From NCBI GenBank assembly GCA_050292445.1, contig JBNKLQ010000135.1:1-16002 (forward strand): 16,002 nucleotides of DNA. Reading direction: 5' to 3'. The notes below the pieces were generated by a model, which was not told the origin of the DNA, did no database searches, and was given only the letters and a program-made list of their open reading frames with translations. Shown here piece after piece: positions 1 through 6,391 of the stretch (position 1 is the first letter of the stretch; each line of letters begins with the position of its first letter). Origin of the DNA: Leptofilum sp050292445 (GTDB lineage Bacteria; Chloroflexota; Anaerolineae; Promineifilales; Promineifilaceae). The translations under genes were made by a program, and so were the position numbers.

Positions 1-46
1 CTTTTCTCAGCCGTCGTTCAGCCTGATGCAGCAGGCAACAAATTTT

Positions 47-94
47 TGTGGGCCACCCGCCCGATCGAAGCAGCGGGTCGGCCCACACTTTTTT
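47..94 (+). terminator. Intrinsic terminator of an upstream gene
   Basis: GTGGGCC (48-54) pairs perfectly with GGCCCAC (80-86). The stem continues as ACCCGC (55-60) with GCGGGT (73-78), leaving one bulged C at 79 and a 12-nt loop. Six T residues (89-94) follow almost at once. This is a classic GC-rich stem plus U-tract on the + strand. It should end transcription of a gene lying left of the window. It also shows that an open frame reaching back to position 26 is not coding before 128. Confidence 0.85.
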
Positions 95-127
95 GTTCTG
101 CTCAAACCCGTAGGGATTAGCCCGACG

Positions 128-358
128 ATGAAAAAGTCACCAGGTCTCGATCAAACGGCCGTTTACCGAATTCGTGTTCAGGGTGTGCTGTTAGAAGAGT
201 GGCAAGCCTGGTTTAACGGGATGCATCTGGGGAATGACGGCCGTATCACCATCCTACAAGGAGTCGTCCCTGACCAACCAGCTTTGTTTGGTCTGCTCAT
301 CAAAATTCGCGACCTGGGGTTGACCATCCTTTCCGTTCAACGGCTTGATGATGATTGA
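128..358 (+). CDS. Small conserved protein, 76 aa (YRIRVQG...DQPALFGLLIKIRDLGL type)
   Basis: The function is unknown. The core reads YRIRVQGVLLEEWQAWF, then a Gly-rich turn, then DQPALFGLLIKIRDLGLTI and SV near the C-terminus. I recall this pattern from short (about 70 aa) proteins common in Chloroflexota and some other phyla, often beside unrelated genes. It has no signal peptide or membrane segment, so it is probably a small cytoplasmic alpha/beta protein. The frame is open back to position 26, but that stretch would cross the terminator at 47-94 and is low in family-like sequence, so I chose ATG 128 (MKKSPGLDQ...). Only a weak purine stretch (AGGGA, about 112-116) precedes it. It starts only about 33 nt after the upstream terminator, so it has little room for a promoter of its own and may depend on read-through. 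It carries two ACGGCCGT copies (155 and 237). Confidence 0.72.
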   Translation: MKKSPGLDQTAVYRIRVQGVLLEEWQAWFNGMHLGNDGRITILQGVVPDQPALFGLLIKIRDLGLTILSVQRLDDD

Positions 359-564
359 GGCGCGAGGGGCGTGTGTACGCCACTGCATCCTACATTTTGC
401 ACCCAATTCTCTACCATTTAGCAGAGATACCCCCGAATATTACGGCCGTTTGTCATAGTCCAAAATCAACCATTCATTGGATGTTGGATACGGCCGTTTC
501 CCCTATTCTGGTAAACAAGGGAAAAAGCTTTTGGAGTAGAGACGTTTAACACGAAGGAGCGATG

Positions 565-993
565 ATGGACATGAATTTGCAGCCATTAAAAGATGCTTTG
601 CAAATACTGGCCTTGCCCATTAAGGCTCAAATACATTTTGACCAAATTGAGGTCGGTAGAGTGGAGCGACTCAGAAATATATTTAGAAGCAGGTATTGTC
701 TTGTCCGTTGTGAGTTGAAAGGTGAATTATCTCTGGAGCAAAAACAGGTGTTGGAGCGGCTAGATAGCTTGCTGTTCGGGATGAATCCCGAACGTTATTG
801 GCTTGTCTGGTCAGAAGAAAAGCTGCGCAACAGTGCCCATTGGCGCAAAGTTCGGCGATACGCCCGCGAAGCATTGGTTCGGTTCAATTGGCCGCTGGAA
901 CTGCCGACTGAAGATCTCTTCGTGGCCCAGACAGTCATTCAAGAGTGCAATGCTGATAGCGAAAAACGACGTGATCCGATATTCAAATACTAG
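565..993 (+). CDS. Unrecognised small protein whose C-terminus runs into GNAT-like sequence
   Basis: AAGGAG (554-559) lies 2 nt before ATG 562, 5 nt before ATG 565 and 11 nt before ATG 571. I chose 565, but 562 and 571 are possible. The first ~115 residues are charged and helical, with a Trp-rich middle (YWLVWSEEKLRNSAHW) and then RKVRRYAREALVRFNWPLELP. I do not recognise them securely. The last ~20 residues (ADSEKRRDPIFKY) look like the 'RDPK..W.RW' segment that precedes the first strand pair in tandem GNAT acetyltransferases. After the TAG at 991-993 the same frame continues RWIAVAGERIAGVGLYSQ and then the acetyltransferase. The stop therefore appears to interrupt a GNAT reading frame. The upstream part may be a separate gene that lost its own end and fused to a GNAT gene lacking its first ~30 residues. 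Expression as drawn is uncertain. Confidence 0.55.
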   Translation: MDMNLQPLKDALQILALPIKAQIHFDQIEVGRVERLRNIFRSRYCLVRCELKGELSLEQKQVLERLDSLLFGMNPERYWLVWSEEKLRNSAHWRKVRRYAREALVRFNWPLELPTEDLFVAQTVIQECNADSEKRRDPIFKY

Positions 994-1029
994 CGTTGGA
1001 TTGCAGTTGCGGGGGAGCGGATTGCTGGC

Positions 1030-1809
1030 GTGGGCTTGTACAGCCAATCCATCTGGTTCGCCCATCCTCAGAAATTTACGCTCTGGATTGGTGTGTTACC
1101 CAGTCATCAGAGACGCGGTTATGGTTCTGCACTCTATGATGCTATTATGAAGGGACTTCAACCCCATGATCCCCTTGCATTGCGTGCTACTGCAACTGAA
1201 GATTGCCCGCAAAGTATTCGGTTTTTAGAAAAGCGTGGCTTCAACGAGGTCATACGTGATGTGCGTTCAGAACTGGACGTTCCAGCATTCGATCTGACCC
1301 GTTTTACAGGTCTGGAAGACCGTATTCGTGCCAATAAAATTGAAATCAAAACGCTCCCAGAGTTGGGAAAAGATCCTGAACGTAATCAAAAACTCTACGA
1401 TTTGGATTGGGAACTTAGTATGGACGTGCCTGGAGATTTGGCATCCGGCATGGGGCGTAGAGGATTGGACAAGTACATCGAATACGCTATCACAGGCCCG
1501 TTTGCTTTACCAGAGGGCTTTTTTGTAGCTATTAAAGAAGATGAATACATTGGCCTGAGTCATGTTTTAATGTACAAGAAAGGCGTTATTCTGTTTCAGG
1601 GGCTAACAGGTGTCAAACTACCATATCGACGCCAGGGGATTGGGCTGGCCATGAAAATACGGGGGATAAAGTATGCTCAGGCTGCTGGGTATACCATTAT
1701 CAAGGCGGAAAATGATGCCAAAAATGCCCCGATGCTGGCGATGAATGAACACCTGGGTTATGTGCGACAGCCCGATCTAATCACCTTCGAATTGAACATA
1801 TCTGTGTAG
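1030..1809 (+). CDS. Tandem GNAT-family N-acetyltransferase, N-terminally shortened
   Basis: Two GNAT domains are visible. The first has its acetyl-CoA motif at QRRGYG (residues 27-32, after WIGVLPSH). The second has RRQGIG (residues 200-205, after LTGVKLPY) and a later N-APMLAMNEHLGY segment typical of the end of the fold. GNAT enzymes move an acetyl group from acetyl-CoA to an amine; the substrate cannot be predicted. Tandem GNAT proteins of this kind are usually a little over 300 aa, against 259 here. The first open start is GTG 1030, without a clear ribosome binding site. The frame upstream reads RWIAVAGERIAG, the expected strand-turn-strand of domain 1, and is then cut by TAG at 991-993. 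So either the gene is a pseudogene with a stop, or a shortened protein is made, or the stop is read through. A terminator follows at 1901-1924. Confidence 0.8.
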   Translation: MGLYSQSIWFAHPQKFTLWIGVLPSHQRRGYGSALYDAIMKGLQPHDPLALRATATEDCPQSIRFLEKRGFNEVIRDVRSELDVPAFDLTRFTGLEDRIRANKIEIKTLPELGKDPERNQKLYDLDWELSMDVPGDLASGMGRRGLDKYIEYAITGPFALPEGFFVAIKEDEYIGLSHVLMYKKGVILFQGLTGVKLPYRRQGIGLAMKIRGIKYAQAAGYTIIKAENDAKNAPMLAMNEHLGYVRQPDLITFELNISV

Positions 1810-1900
1810 AGCTTGGTGGAGAGGTGATGACGTAATGAAAATTGCGCCACAAACGGCATATCTGATTCCTGCCATTTTTTCTCTGTGTTTTGTTATAGAG

Positions 1901-1924
1901 GACCGCTGTTTAGCGGTCTTTTTT
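1901..1924 (+). terminator. Intrinsic terminator after the GNAT gene
   Basis: GACCGCT (1901-1907) and AGCGGTC (1912-1918) form a perfect 7-bp stem with a GTTT loop. Six T residues (1919-1924) follow directly. It lies 91 nt after the acetyltransferase stop codon and separates that locus from the membrane-protein gene at 2069. Confidence 0.9.
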
Positions 1925-2068
1925 GCATAGGGCCAAATCTATCTTCCAGTTGATGTGGTTTGCCGATGGTTCTTCTATGATGAAGTCAGTTTGATGTTGG
2001 GACTTGTATTCATGGTTGTCGTTTTATCAGCCAGAATAAATAACCCAGTGAAAAAAAGGAGGTTTAAG

Positions 2069-2452
2069 ATGAATAGCAGAGATTGGGAATTACATATTTC
2101 GGTTTTGGGTTGGCTGTACATTTTGGGGAACACCATTTACTTGATTATTGGTGGCATGGGCCTGTTTTTTCTGACCGGCATTGGGGTTGCGACAAATGAT
2201 CCGCAAGCGTTTCAAATTTTAAGCATCGTTGGCGGTGTCGGCGCTGTTTTCTTTACGCTTCTGGCCATTCCAGGTTTGATCGCTGGTGTAGGTCTGCTGA
2301 AGCGGCAATCCTGGGCCCGTATTCTGGCGCTGGTTTTGGCGATTCTCGGATTGATTAACTTTCCGATTGGTACGGCCGTTAGCATCTATGCTTTATGGGT
2401 CCTGTTGCAGACTGAAGTTTCTGACCATTTCTTACCTTTGAAGACAGCTTGA
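2069..2452 (+). CDS. Small four-helix integral membrane protein (127 aa)
   Basis: The sequence opens MNSRDWELHISVLGWLYILG and has about four hydrophobic segments: residues ~10-35, ~48-75, ~85-105 and ~108-122. A short basic loop (LLKRQSWARI) lies between the second and third. This layout recurs in uncharacterised small membrane proteins of Chloroflexota and relatives; no catalytic residues are evident and no function can be given. The frame is open from 1955, but AGGAGG (2057-2062) sits 6 nt before ATG 2069, a strong ribosome binding site that fixes the start. The gene begins downstream of the terminator at 1901-1924. No convincing promoter is visible in 1925-2056. One ACGGCCGT (2372) encodes Thr-Ala-Val in the last helix. 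Confidence 0.8.
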   Translation: MNSRDWELHISVLGWLYILGNTIYLIIGGMGLFFLTGIGVATNDPQAFQILSIVGGVGAVFFTLLAIPGLIAGVGLLKRQSWARILALVLAILGLINFPIGTAVSIYALWVLLQTEVSDHFLPLKTA

Positions 2453-2479
2453 GCCTGGTGGCTTTGTGTTTATCTGTGT

Positions 2480-2507
2480 AAGTTCCAGGTTCATTAACCG
2501 TGAACTT
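2480..2507. other. 28-nt interrupted palindrome between two genes
   Basis: AAGTTC (2480-2485) pairs with GAACTT (2502-2507), and inside it GGTT (2488-2491) pairs with AACC (2496-2499). A 2x2 mismatch separates the two stems and a CATT loop closes the hairpin. No T-run follows, so it is not a standard intrinsic terminator. It ends 17 nt before the start of the receiver-like gene, so it could be an operator or a 5' leader structure for that operon. Confidence 0.4.
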
Positions 2508-2524
2508 CCAAAGAGAGAAATGCC

Positions 2525-2899
2525 ATGTCACATGCAACCCTTGCTTTGGTCATTGCCCAGCCCGGTCCACTCCGTAACAGTTTGTTGACGTTATTGACTA
2601 CTTTGCCAGAAATAGAAATTGTGGCCGAGGCCAAAAATTTCACTTCGCTCCAACATGCCGGGCAGGAATTGCAGCCGGACCTGATCTTGATTGAGGCAGG
2701 TCCAACACTGAACGGTTTGCCGGAAGCATTGCATCAGTTCAAGCAGCGTTGGGCACACACTCGCACCATTGTCTTAGTAGAAACAAGGGAACAAGAGGAA
2801 ACGGCCGTAACCGCCGGAGCAGATGTTGTGCTTCTAAAAGGGTTTCGCGCCACACGCTTAATCAAACAGATCCAATCTTTGATAGCGGTCAACCGATAG
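2525..2899 (+). CDS. Degenerate stand-alone response-regulator receiver (REC) domain
   Basis: The 124-aa protein has the length and strand pattern of a single CheY-like receiver: LALVIAQPG (strand 1), IEIVAEAKNF (strand 2), PDLILIEAGP (strand 3), TIVLVETRE (strand 4) and GADVVLLKG (strand 5). Receivers usually carry two acidic residues after strand 1, a phosphorylated Asp after strand 3, a Thr/Ser after strand 4 and a Lys after strand 5. Here the acidic pair is lost (A11, Q12) and the phosphorylation position is Glu (E57). The strand-4 Thr/Ser is not in its usual place, while K105 is kept. It probably cannot be phosphorylated in the normal way and may act as a fixed-state adaptor. There is no output domain. 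The serine hydrolase gene begins 26 nt downstream, which suggests co-transcription. Confidence 0.72.
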   Translation: MSHATLALVIAQPGPLRNSLLTLLTTLPEIEIVAEAKNFTSLQHAGQELQPDLILIEAGPTLNGLPEALHQFKQRWAHTRTIVLVETREQEETAVTAGADVVLLKGFRATRLIKQIQSLIAVNR

Positions 2900-2925
2900 C
2901 AGCGTTGTATCGAGGGGAATTAGTA

Positions 2926-4992
2926 ATGAAACAGCGATTTCTATTTGCGTGCATTTTGCTCTTTTTGCTCATGAGCCGATCTGGATCAGACATGGTGGCC
3001 GCCCGGTCATTTGTATCTGATGAGGATAGGTTTGCCGGGTTTGCTCAGGAATTGGAGGAGATTCGCCAGGCGCTGAAAATTCCGGGGATGTCGGCGGCCA
3101 TTGTGCAAGACCAGACGCTCGTGTGGGCCCAAGGCTTTGGCTATGCTGACCTGGAAAACAACATCCCTGCCACGGCTGATACGCCCTATCATTTTGCCTC
3201 GGTGACCAAACCCATTGCCGCTACGCTGCTGATGCAGCTGGTAGAAGAAAGGCAGTTAACGTTGGCTGACCCGATAAGCCAGTATGGCATCCAGCTGCAA
3301 GATCCAGACATTACGGTGTGGCATTTACTGACCCATACTTCTGACGGAAATCCGGGCAGCGTGCACAACTATGACGGCAACCGATTCAGCTTGCTGACCC
3401 GCGTGGTATCTGGGGCTTCCGGTGATTCGTTTGGTTACCTGCTGAGCGAGCGGTTTTTGTTTCCTTTAGCCATGACGCACACAGCCCCCAATACATCCTG
3501 GGCCTGGGCGGGGGCAGAAGGCTACCTGGCATCGATGGGTATCGGCGAACAGTATCGGCACTTTCCTGAGGTATATCAAAATATGGCCCGACCTTACCAG
3601 TTTGATACCGCCTATAACAATATACCGGGTTCTTATCCGCTTCATTTCAGCCCGGCTGCCGGATTAATTGGCAGCGTCACCGACATTGCCAAATTCGACA
3701 TCGCTCTGGATAACGACGAATTGGTACAGCCAGAGACGAAAGCCGAAATGTTCTCGCCAGCCATCGCTACCTCTGGCAAGCCATTGATTTATGGCCTGGG
3801 CTGGTATACGCAAGATTACAACGGCACCCAATTCATCTGGCACAGCGGCGGCTGGTCGCCCTCCGTATCGGCGCTTTATTTCAAAGTACCGGAGGAAAAC
3901 CTGACGTTTATTGCCCTGGCCAATAATTACAATCTGACACGGCCGTATCCCTTGGGCGATGGGGACGTTCTCTACTCCACTCCGGCGCTGGCTTTTTACA
4001 AGCATTTCGTTTTCCCACAACAAACAGGCAAACAGGTGCCCGCCATTGATTGGACAGCCGATGAAACATCGCTAGTGACCCAGCTACAGGCGGTAACAGA
4101 TACGGATGTGCGGGCAGTGTTGGAACGGGAATTGTGGTCGTATCGCAAGGTGTTCGGCAGCGTGGGCGCGTTTGAGCAGGCAGAGATGCTGTTGCGGGTG
4201 CACCGGCGGGCATTCTCGGCGTTTTCTGTGTCACGCGTGACACCAACAGCTGTCGATATGAATGGCCCCACTACCGAGCCGCAGCCGGTTTCCCTGCTGC
4301 CTCCTCAAATTGTCACCATAAGCCGCGTCTTGTTAGGCTGGATTGGCTTAACCATCGTTGCACTTCTCTACTTGCTCGTCGATTTCAGTTGGCAGAACAC
4401 GTGGCAACGGCCGTACAAACTGGCCTGGCTGCTCATCACCGCTTTGTTTGGCATCTTGGGCAGCATCGCCTATCTGGCTTCTGGGGGACGAAAAAGTGGG
4501 CGATATTCAACGCTTCCACGCTGGCGGCAAGCTTTGGGACCTGCGCTTTTCAGTGTCACCGGCAACATGATTGGCCTGACCCTCGGTTTGTTCATCGTCT
4601 ACATCTGGTTCCCCGCTGCGCCAGGTGCCCCACCGGCAATTTTGGGCATGTTATTGACGGGCTGGCTGCTGTTTCGCACACCTCTGGCTGCCTGGGTCAC
4701 GGGTCGCAGCTATGGCTCTCTGCTGCCTCGTACTTTTCTGCCGGAGTTAGGCTCCGCGTTCTTTGTTTTGCTCGGCTCGCTGCCGGTGCTGATTCACCTG
4801 ATAAATAACGTGTTTAGAGATTTAGACCCAAGCAACCCACTGTTTTTTGGCATCCTGACGATAACAGCTATTGCCGGATCAGTTGTTGTCTTTCCCTACA
4901 CTGTCTGGTTAGGGAGTCGTCGGGGAAGTTGGGCAAAAGAAGGCACGGCCGTTTACACCGCAGACAAAATTTCACGTCAGTATTCGACGTAA
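2926..4992 (+). CDS. Exported serine beta-lactamase-family hydrolase with six C-terminal membrane helices
   Basis: The 688-aa protein starts at ATG 2926, after AGGGGAA (about 2913-2919), with a signal peptide of about 26 residues. Residues ~35-360 form a beta-lactamase/D-alanyl-D-alanine-carboxypeptidase-like domain. The nucleophile motif is SVTK (92-95), a Tyr-containing motif lies at Y149-D-G-N152, and HSGG (306-309) stands in for the KTG motif. A linker follows, then about six hydrophobic helices between residues ~465 and 663. The catalytic domain should face outside, tethered by the helices. Family members include esterases, peptidases and penicillin-binding relatives, so the substrate is unknown and antibiotic resistance should not be assumed. 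The frame is open upstream to 2749, but that part overlaps the receiver gene out of phase. The stop codon overlaps the ribosome binding site of the next gene. Confidence 0.85.
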   Translation: MKQRFLFACILLFLLMSRSGSDMVAARSFVSDEDRFAGFAQELEEIRQALKIPGMSAAIVQDQTLVWAQGFGYADLENNIPATADTPYHFASVTKPIAATLLMQLVEERQLTLADPISQYGIQLQDPDITVWHLLTHTSDGNPGSVHNYDGNRFSLLTRVVSGASGDSFGYLLSERFLFPLAMTHTAPNTSWAWAGAEGYLASMGIGEQYRHFPEVYQNMARPYQFDTAYNNIPGSYPLHFSPAAGLIGSVTDIAKFDIALDNDELVQPETKAEMFSPAIATSGKPLIYGLGWYTQDYNGTQFIWHSGGWSPSVSALYFKVPEENLTFIALANNYNLTRPYPLGDGDVLYSTPALAFYKHFVFPQQTGKQVPAIDWTADETSLVTQLQAVTDTDVRAVLERELWSYRKVFGSVGAFEQAEMLLRVHRRAFSAFSVSRVTPTAVDMNGPTTEPQPVSLLPPQIVTISRVLLGWIGLTIVALLYLLVDFSWQNTWQRPYKLAWLLITALFGILGSIAYLASGGRKSGRYSTLPRWRQALGPALFSVTGNMIGLTLGLFIVYIWFPAAPGAPPAILGMLLTGWLLFRTPLAAWVTGRSYGSLLPRTFLPELGSAFFVLLGSLPVLIHLINNVFRDLDPSNPLFFGILTITAIAGSVVVFPYTVWLGSRRGSWAKEGTAVYTADKISRQYST

Positions 4993-5002
4993 GGAGTGGA
5001 AA

Positions 5003-6100
5003 ATGAATCAAGAAATTAAAGATTTAAAGGAAGATGTGGCACAGGTTGTTGACAAGGAGACGGTGAATCGCATCCAAATGGACGCGACGCCTCGTCCCTC
5101 AATCTGGCAGCTCTTTGGCGCTGGGTTTGTTTTATCAGGGTGCAGCCCCTCGTTTTACTATCATGCTGCCCGGCGCTGGTTGATTACGGCCGTTGGCTTT
5201 TTTATCCTCTTTGGCCTCGTTCTGGCCGGGGTGGAGACGTGGCGCGTCGCCCATGATATGCAGCCGTTCCGGGAAGATGTCAATGCTGCTTTTACTGAAG
5301 GAAAATTCCCGGCTATAACCATTGCCGATGGGGAAGCTATTGTGCATGGACCGGAGCCCTTTGTTGTAGTTGATGATGGTCGGAACCTCATCGTGTTGGA
5401 TACGACCGGCGAATACACTGGAGCTGAACTGGAAAACGGCCGTTACGATTCCGGCATCATCTTGACCAAAAATCGATTGTACAGCATCGATGATCAGGGT
5501 GAAGTGCAAATCGTGCCGTTCGACTTGCCTTTTTTCAACCAGAATACCATCGAAATCAATGAGGACCTTGCCCAGAACGTGGTGAGCGCCATTCAGTTTT
5601 TTGCTTTTCTGGGGTTGTCATTTTGGCACGTGGTGTTGGGGTTGACTTACATCACCTTACTCGGTTTTGTTGTCTGGGGATTGGCCGCTCTGGCGCAGCG
5701 TAACATCGGCTTTAGCACCGTTATGACAATAGGCTTGTTTGCTGTTGTACCAGCTACCTATGCAAATTATCTGCTGGACCGTGCCGGTATCGATTACTTT
5801 GGCATGTTCACCTTGCTGCTTCTGCTTGGCTGGGCCATCAGCCTGGTGGCCGCCGCCGGAACACGACAGGCTGGTGACTTCTTGCGCGGCACACGGCCGT
5901 TACGTGCCTGGCGCGCTTTGTTAGGACTTCCCATGTTGGTGCTCTTTGTCCTGGATTACGTCTATCAATGGAGTAATGGAGCGTTGATTGTGTGGATTGC
6001 GGCACTCGTCACCTATGCCCTGTTGTTTGGCCTTGAATTCTACACAGCACAAACGGATGTTCAGCCTGACGATGCCAGCAAAATGGTGCCACAAGGATAG
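5003..6100 (+). CDS. DUF1189-like integral membrane protein
   Basis: The 365-aa protein has a cytoplasmic N-terminal tail with acidic and basic patches. One membrane helix follows (about residues 59-80), then a ~110-aa outer domain, then a bundle of about five helices (residues ~195-345). The outer domain contains ITIADGEAIVHGPEPFVVVDD and NLIVLDTTGEYT, which match what I recall of DUF1189. That family has no established biochemical function that I know of. AAGGAG (4991-4996) lies 6 nt before ATG 5003 and overlaps the stop codon of the hydrolase gene, so the two are translated from one message. Three ACGGCCGT copies lie inside it (5186, 5436, 5893). A perfect hairpin begins 14 nt after its stop. 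Confidence 0.75.
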   Translation: MNQEIKDLKEDVAQVVDKETVNRIQMDATPRPSIWQLFGAGFVLSGCSPSFYYHAARRWLITAVGFFILFGLVLAGVETWRVAHDMQPFREDVNAAFTEGKFPAITIADGEAIVHGPEPFVVVDDGRNLIVLDTTGEYTGAELENGRYDSGIILTKNRLYSIDDQGEVQIVPFDLPFFNQNTIEINEDLAQNVVSAIQFFAFLGLSFWHVVLGLTYITLLGFVVWGLAALAQRNIGFSTVMTIGLFAVVPATYANYLLDRAGIDYFGMFTLLLLLGWAISLVAAAGTRQAGDFLRGTRPLRAWRALLGLPMLVLFVLDYVYQWSNGALIVWIAALVTYALLFGLEFYTAQTDVQPDDASKMVPQG

Positions 6101-6391
6101 GTAAGATTAAGAATGCGCTGATGATCAACCAGATCATCAGCGCTAATTCAACAGGCCCAAGGAAGAAATACGATTCTGGACAATCTTGCCGTAGTAAGCA
6201 TTGTCGAAATGAGCCGTATCACCCAGGAATCGGTCGACTCCCAGTTAGACACACACCAGGATGACTCTAAACTGCCCGGCACCGATCACGCCGGGCAGGT
6301 TTGGCTACCCATCATGCTTCTTGCGCTCAGACTTTACAAAAAGCGGATCAAGAGTAACATATACAGGAGTATGAACACGGGAGTTTGGTAA
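6101..6391. other. 291-nt non-coding spacer with two hairpins
   Basis: No convincing gene is present. A 60-codon open frame (6209-6391) has no ribosome binding site or recognisable sequence. Besides the hairpin at 6115-6143, CTGCCCGGC (6272-6280) pairs perfectly with GCCGGGCAG (6290-6298) around a 9-nt loop and is followed by GTTTGG. The space is large enough for a promoter of the DUF362 gene or a small RNA, but I see no clear -35/-10 pair. Confidence 0.45.
6115..6143 (+). terminator. Perfect 12-bp hairpin after the DUF1189-like gene
   Basis: GCGCTGATGATC (6115-6126) and GATCATCAGCGC (6132-6143) are exact reverse complements around an AACCA loop. The hairpin lies 14 nt after the stop codon, where a terminator is expected, but no T-run follows. 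It may stabilise the 3' end of the operon message or act as a weak terminator. Confidence 0.5.

Noticed and set aside
26..127. N-terminal extension of the small conserved protein
   Set aside because: It would be translated through a strong intrinsic terminator (47-94), and the family-like sequence begins after ATG 128.
355..549. Open frame of 64 codons after the small conserved protein
   Set aside because: It starts with TTG, has no ribosome binding site and no recognisable sequence. Two of its segments are simply the ACGGCCGT octamer read as Thr-Ala-Val.
1955..2068. Upstream start for the four-helix membrane protein
   Set aside because: The strong AGGAGG site 6 nt before ATG 2069 decides for the shorter form.
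498..2371. Absence of ACGGCCGT as a sign that 565-1809 was recently acquired
   Set aside because: A gap of similar length (12149-14135) falls across the LacI and GH6 genes, so gaps of this size also occur elsewhere in the window.
6209..6391. 60-codon open frame ending just before the DUF362 start
   Set aside because: It has no ribosome binding site and no protein-like pattern, and it contains a perfect hairpin, so it is more likely non-coding.
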